A stretch of DNA of 7,224 nucleotides, taken from contig JAZOAI010000037.1 of assembly GCA_045595365.1 (NCBI GenBank), forward strand, positions 1 to 7,224, read 5' to 3'. Source of the stretch: SIG480 sp045595365. GTDB taxonomy: Bacteria; Bacillota; Clostridia; Oscillospirales; JAAYXM01. The notes beneath the pieces were generated by a model. The model saw nothing but the letters and a program-made list of their open reading frames with translations. It did not search any database and was not told the DNA's origin. Below are positions 6,401 through 7,224 of this stretch, one piece after another; position 1 is the stretch's first letter, and each line of letters begins with the position of its first letter. Both the position numbers and the translations under genes were made by a program.

Positions 6401-7224
6401 AGAACGACGGCAGAGAAAATGGCGAAAAGCTTGAAACTCTCTTCACATCGGTCATCGAGCCGTATGACGGGCAGAGCCAGGTGGCAGAAATCACACCTGT
6501 CACTGTTACCCGTGCCGACGGCGCAGCGTTTGCGATGGACGAGGCAAAGGCAGTCCGCGTAAAGCTTAAAAACGGCCGTGAGGACTATATCATCTACACA
6601 AAGGATAACACCGTTAAGTACAACGTAGAGTATGCAGAGCCGCTTTCGGATGGGTCGGAAGGCTTTGACTTTGAAGGCTTTGTTGGTGTAATCTCCGTAA
6701 AGAACGGAATGATTATTTACAAGTACCTCAACGACGGCACAACAATCGGCGGCGAGACAAGAGACTTTGACGCATACACAGGCAAGGTCATTGATTTCCA
6801 GCGCGATTACACGCTCGACAACTACATTGACGTTGCGCTCAATGAGGAAGTGCAGGATATTACGGACTTCAATGAAAAGTATATCTATGTCAACAACGGT
6901 TCAAAAACCAAAAACGGCGTATACAGAATCATTGATGCGAAGGAGATTGACGGCGGAGTCCGCCTCAATATAGGAACAGTTTCCACCATATCGAGCTATG
7001 TTAACAGTAACAACTTCGACTTTGGCTACAACTATGACATAGCAAAGAACAACACCTTCCGAATCCCGATGAACTACGTACACGACGAAAAGCCTGAGTT
7101 TGTACCGATAGAAGGAGCAGTTACAACGACAGTCGGAAGTATGATGAAGCAGACGGTTGAAGCTACGAGCAAGCTTGGCGAGGTTACATACTCCGCGATA
7201 AGACTCCCGAGAGGCGCAAGCTTT
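397..7224 (+). CDS. Giant secreted multimodular heparinase II/III-family polysaccharide lyase (3' end outside window)
   Basis: One frame runs 2276 codons from ATG 397 to the window edge without a stop, so the C-terminus is missing here. Order seen: signal peptide (1-26); four copies of a beta-sandwich module alternating with three Big_2-type Ig-like domains (about 31-1108); the lyase (about 1110-2228); the start of another Ig-like domain (2229-2276). The lyase part carries the family's helical-domain motifs (LAYLFTGD at 1334-1341, DRMADLFPSMD at 1353-1363), a CPYCG...CRVC knuckle, RDGGGAEGAALY (1513-1524), and HSHRD (1699-1703), LADLG (1717-1721) and SHNTV (1742-1746) of the beta-sandwich metal site. 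Heparinase II/III-type enzymes cleave uronic acid-containing polysaccharides by beta-elimination; known substrates include heparin/heparan sulfate and alginate. The substrate here is not determinable. The ancillary modules probably bind glycan or cell wall. Most family members are about 600-900 residues, so this is very large. No cell-surface anchor is seen; it may lie beyond the edge. Only nine cysteines occur, four of them in the knuckle. Confidence 0.92.
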   Translation, partial: MKRSISLILALCMIIAMLPTTLFASAEGETAYQFRYDFTGTATCDVTDLGLRRASGGHTTHWNVTTITGYPMTYGAWKYNSNSGMLNTYGMHKTSGAATINRFSNGDNRYLALDLNIPVSGTFDVTFDAQNASQVDRDFILVPKTTNFSDIATIEQRDGAIELYQSLPYGTKTFTAEDVEVSAGEYTLVMRIKKASTSTNNIYYKSLEFKTSGATEDFITPYVGAVDPIAIDEGGTATANARVYSAYITDYANITPITENITFTSGDSEIASVSDKTVTGVKGGKTTLNAEVADLVGNIAPGTVTVTTPGLDPEPTPDPEPEVLTPSNVKVTYDFSANTAANEGDIVKVEAGQRAAEAFPASDTDGWAAYAYSEQAEYIQVDTQENKTLYQKVGDYLQISMQGNIPTKANAYNKTYADSWVALETGELKKGTYRAHLDYKTRQGMGSADVYVLPYPDEELATDAERRTYISGLLANSNTKKAGSFSSDQGNAFSITEATKQTEFDFNCYEDNSKHLIVFKRTSANAKKIIIKRLILDGVGDEESKLDKFVYSLKNSTHGISSNINFLDLKYSQTLNTIEGFAQKGNNTVTVKGWFEAIMEGVGSWCAAKIKLQSSGDFYFQINHLTSTDQYGGLGSVYIIPGDTAAGDIDAALTEDNLVLSGIEYFRPTGQTTWYDTERTLIKGLESGEHILVFKLDEKGPAGGTRMYPTTMTFTRKTEDKPHQIVPEKLLLADGEETTFSFADAEGNPISNYEVVGEVTSSDSEIVSVDGDVLTAGEKFGNAELSATLRIGGEDFPAKGYVRHVNDTISGVKHELKLASGNFSWRNPAWHRDPYRYRASNDENGTMYAMLDISGEGFGDGITADFTDGNWSFYADTVSGKVHSSITRGNGSYLGMSLKVGEWGALKTTFKTPGKYRVQIDQYSWTSGTGGDMYLIPAPDAPEKVEALLRDEYKIGYLDQYKAGLSTWNTAEALNSVYLGDVYIDAPGDYLLVTKRTKSTGTYIFTKKVLFSGQAPMSAVSGSTTAALAIGDTVSIDKDIITWDSTIQEFIDETTLSYESLTPEIVSVTQEGNIGTATALSNGYGRIKVTATYREYSVEGEYIVVVGTAKTRRSYYTDDKVANARENIEKYDWAEAEMEAAVKSADRYLTQFGDEGLYNFITSNGLPRAITMAYKKNDSGLYDCPYCGTYLYTDYGQYPWGVDIFKHPWKVQCRVCTRRFPSNDFGSFYKLGFDENGNWSSELARAENQRLIDEGFFENQSEQRQKYGYLANDLYPEKGEGWGVDDGLGFKYTWEGVVNGKPVVEERCDPFIAYYNGWSMWEGHIRTVVQNLSLAYLFTGDIKYGRAGAIMIDRMADLFPSMDVRTYSAKFHLGDGGTGQGKIVGALHDFTGSDIFIPAYDAFWPAYEDPTVIDFLSKKAEQFNLTNKKRSAAEIRANIENNFVRQILPEVKAGQIKANFGTHQRLLSKTAIVLDTMPETQEIIDFVFKSADASAAGVTGGDVYYTIMSTFNRDGGGAEGAALYDTGFTGNILQIANVLTDYDRLPEGYDLYDLPKIRNAIKLEIDLITVSDTNPNYGDNRDLGDHVIATSVDNLYTIFKKLGDDPEYRANIARAIYTQKGGKLDDIHDDIWTKHPEAIQDDILEAMEGTREIKLPSRNLTGHGIAILRDGAWYNSLNTTGNVNTQNGFYIWYGTTENHSHRDQLTLGAYAFGHDILADLGAPSLKSNSDAHRSEVVVATLSHNTVTVDSTSQRNRRSDKSYYKHGFPLHFDSTERVQLMDIEHPTIYSQRNVDEYRRTVVSVDINDDIAYAVDFFNVAGGDRHTYSFHALGDTAEFTLDNDVEIVKQVDENGNYKGSYQGIDKGWGESIYNSIALSNEAIKTGQGVDDFIGWYMNVYELEDWQYENWHNWTGRNDDGLGTESWFGEIDRAKNPENVGVFSVDWDVDDHLKQLKPANNDIGLKLTMVNSFKLDDIATTSLIPPQIKNTKDKIRYLLATHTGENDGRENGEKLETLFTSVIEPYDGQSQVAEITPVTVTRADGAAFAMDEAKAVRVKLKNGREDYIIYTKDNTVKYNVEYAEPLSDGSEGFDFEGFVGVISVKNGMIIYKYLNDGTTIGGETRDFDAYTGKVIDFQRDYTLDNYIDVALNEEVQDITDFNEKYIYVNNGSKTKNGVYRIIDAKEIDGGVRLNIGTVSTISSYVNSNNFDFGYNYDIAKNNTFRIPMNYVHDEKPEFVPIEGAVTTTVGSMMKQTVEATSKLGEVTYSAIRLPRGASF
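487..1032 (+). repeat. Tandem beta-sandwich module, copy 1 (residues about 31-212)
   Basis: This is the first of four related modules. Shared marks are RYDFT (35-39), Trp77 in WKY, RYLALDL (109-115), SGTFDVTFD (120-128), FILVP (139-143) and GEYTLVMR (184-191), then a closing strand YYKSLEF (203-209). Alternating hydrophobic residues indicate an all-beta fold, and the position in a secreted lyase suggests carbohydrate binding. I cannot assign it to a named CBM family. Copy 1 is shorter in places and lacks the [S/E]W-x-A motif of copies 2-4. Confidence 0.6.
1033..1320 (+). other. Bacterial Ig-like (Big_2-type) domain 1 (residues about 213-308)
   Basis: SGDSEIASV (265-273) followed by a short turn, TVTGVKGGKTTLNAEV (277-292) and a final strand GTVTVTT is the usual Big_2 pattern (S-x-D-x-x-I/V-A-x-V ... 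G-x-x-G-x-x-x-I/L). These domains act as spacers or adhesion modules in extracellular proteins. The N-terminal part, 213-248, is less typical. Confidence 0.65.
1324..1365 (+). other. Acidic Pro/Glu interdomain linker (residues 310-323)
   Basis: The residues GLDPEPTPDPEPEV contain two DPEP units separated by TP. Such Pro-rich linkers separate folded modules of secreted enzymes. It divides the first module plus Ig-like domain from the rest of the protein. Confidence 0.7.
1381..2016 (+). repeat. Tandem beta-sandwich module, copy 2 (residues about 329-540)
   Basis: Corresponding marks: TYDFS (332-336), Trp367, DYLQISM (395-401), SWVALE (419-424), KGTYRAHLD (430-438), DVYVLP (449-454), KHLIVFKR (514-521), closing strand KIIIKRLIL (528-536). 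It is the longest copy and follows the Pro/Glu linker. Carbohydrate binding is inferred from context only. Confidence 0.6.
2038..2550 (+). repeat. Tandem beta-sandwich module, copy 3 (residues about 548-718)
   Basis: Marks: SWCAAK (604-609), GDFYFQIN (616-623), SVYIIP (636-641), GEHILVFK (688-695), closing strand TMTFTR (711-716). The opening Asp-Phe motif of the other copies is not evident (it begins KFVYSL), so this copy is diverged at its N-terminus. It directly abuts copy 2 with no Ig-like domain between them. Confidence 0.55.
2569..2814 (+). other. Bacterial Ig-like (Big_2-type) domain 2 (residues about 725-806)
   Basis: SSDSEIVSV (761-769), then DGDVLTAGEKFGNAELSATL (770-789), matches the Big_2 pattern and closely resembles domain 1 at its core motif. 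The flanking sequence 807-858, including WRNPAWHRDPYRYR (826-839), is an aromatic and basic connecting segment that I cannot assign. Confidence 0.6.
2971..3438 (+). repeat. Tandem beta-sandwich module, copy 4 (residues about 859-1014)
   Basis: Marks: TADFT (863-867), Trp871, SYLGMSL (892-898), EWGALK (902-907), GKYRVQID (914-921), DMYLIP (932-937), GDYLLVTKR (988-996), closing strand IFTKKVLF (1004-1011). It keeps every mark used to define the module, and is the copy nearest to the catalytic part. Confidence 0.6.
3442..3720 (+). other. Bacterial Ig-like (Big_2-type) domain 3 (residues about 1016-1108)
   Basis: SLTPEIVSV (1060-1068), then ATALSNGYGRIKVTATY (1077-1093) and the strand YIVVVG (1102-1107), fits the Big_2 pattern. 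It joins copy 4 to the lyase. Confidence 0.6.
3724..5361 (+). other. Heparinase II/III-type lyase, alpha/alpha region (residues about 1110-1655)
   Basis: This opens with RRSYYTDDKVANARENIEKY (1112-1131), the usual entry to this lyase type, followed by a cysteine knuckle, then helices with LAYLFTGD (1334-1341), DRMADLFPSMD (1353-1363), GQGKIVGALHDF (1380-1390 region) and AYDAFWPAY (1399-1407). Candidate active-site residues are Asn1459/His1463 and the RDGGGAEGAALY segment (1513-1524). In Pedobacter heparinase II the catalytic residues are His202, Glu205 and Tyr257; the 61-residue gap between His1463 and Tyr1524 is similar to that His-Tyr gap, but no Glu sits at the matching +3 position, so the mapping is tentative. 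Confidence 0.8.
3946..4044 (+). other. Four-cysteine zinc-knuckle-like insert in the lyase (residues 1184-1216)
   Basis: CPYCG (1184-1188) and CRVC (1213-1216) give two CxxC pairs 25 residues apart, followed by RRFPSNDF (1218-1225). A related HPWK...C-x-x-C...FPSNDF arrangement (here HPWK at 1207-1210) is recalled from other large heparinase II/III-family proteins. The pairs look like a rubredoxin-type metal site, probably structural zinc; metal binding is inferred. Confidence 0.65.
5374..6606 (+). other. Heparinase II/III-type lyase, C-terminal beta-sandwich (residues about 1660-2070)
   Basis: HSHRD (1699-1703) leads into LTLGAYAFGHDILADLGAP (1705-1723), and SHNTVTVD (1742-1749) follows; together these are the clearest family signature in the protein. 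By analogy with the zinc site of Pedobacter heparinase II (His408, Asp425, His464), the probable ligands are His1701, Asp1719 and His1743. Later strands include YRRTVVSVD (1796-1804) and IAYAVDFFNVAGGDRHTYSF (1809-1828). All expected residues are present, so the enzyme is probably active. Confidence 0.88.
6607..7080 (+). other. Beta-rich C-terminal part of the lyase (residues about 2071-2228)
   Basis: Short hydrophobic strands and turns continue directly from the lyase sandwich. Recognisable pieces are FVGVISVKNG (2095-2104), YIYVNNG (2162-2168), NGVYRIIDA (2173-2181) and GYNYDIA...FRIP (2210-2224), an ending I associate with long Gram-positive heparinase II/III-type proteins. The function is probably structural. 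The boundary with the lyase sandwich is approximate. Confidence 0.5.
7081..7224 (+). other. Start of a putative Ig (He_PIG-like) domain, cut by the window edge (residues 2229-2276)
   Basis: A strand TTTVGSMMKQTVEA (2243-2256) is followed by GEVTYSAIRLPRGASF (2261-2276). The LTYS...LP-x-GASF form is typical of He_PIG-type Ig-like domains found in tandem in bacterial surface proteins. It shows that the protein continues past the lyase into at least one more module. Confidence 0.6.

Noticed and set aside
397..7224. Possible frameshift or pseudogene in the giant gene
   Set aside because: The same frame was followed codon by codon to the edge with no stop, and family motifs appear in the expected order in that frame.
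1..7224. CRISPR array, tRNA or rRNA genes, or a multi-gene defence or biosynthetic system
   Set aside because: No regularly spaced short repeats and no RNA-gene signatures were seen, and nearly all the window is one coding sequence.

Overview
The window looks like the genome of a Gram-positive anaerobe of the Bacillota, most likely a gut Clostridia relative. This rests on an IS30-type transposase tail, a near-consensus sigma-A promoter (TTGACT, 17 bp, TATAAT), a strong AGGAGG ribosome binding site, a Gram-positive style signal peptide, and a large modular polysaccharide lyase of a type common in that group. The taxonomic assignment is inference.

Layout: bases 1-135 are the last 44 codons of an IS30-family transposase, reading towards the right. 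Bases 136-396 hold no gene but are not empty. They contain a very AT-rich promoter region (24% GC by hand count for 181-300), a cluster of GTATAA half-sites over the -10 box and start point, and then an abrupt GC-rich stretch (70% GC for 301-350) in the predicted leader, followed by the ribosome binding site. From base 397 to the right edge there is one uninterrupted open reading frame of 2276 codons with no stop in the window, so the true protein is larger.

The giant protein is exported (signal peptide, residues 1-26) and modular. In order: a beta-sandwich module that recurs four times (about 31-212, 329-540, 548-718, 859-1014); three bacterial Ig-like (Big_2-type) domains between them (about 213-308, 725-806, 1016-1108); an acidic Pro/Glu linker (310-323); then a complete-looking heparinase II/III-type polysaccharide lyase. 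The lyase has an alpha/alpha region (about 1110-1655) carrying a four-cysteine CPYCG...CRVC knuckle, and a beta-sandwich (about 1660-2070) with the HSHRD...ADLG...SHNTV signature. A beta-rich C-terminal part (about 2071-2228) and the start of another Ig-like domain (2229 to the edge) follow. The likely job is binding and eliminative cleavage of an acidic (uronic acid-containing) polysaccharide outside the cell; the substrate cannot be read from the sequence.

No multi-gene system, RNA gene, CRISPR array or phage-defence locus is visible. The points most worth following are the fourfold repeated module with no family I can name, the iterated half-sites at the promoter, and the GC-rich leader next to an IS30 end.
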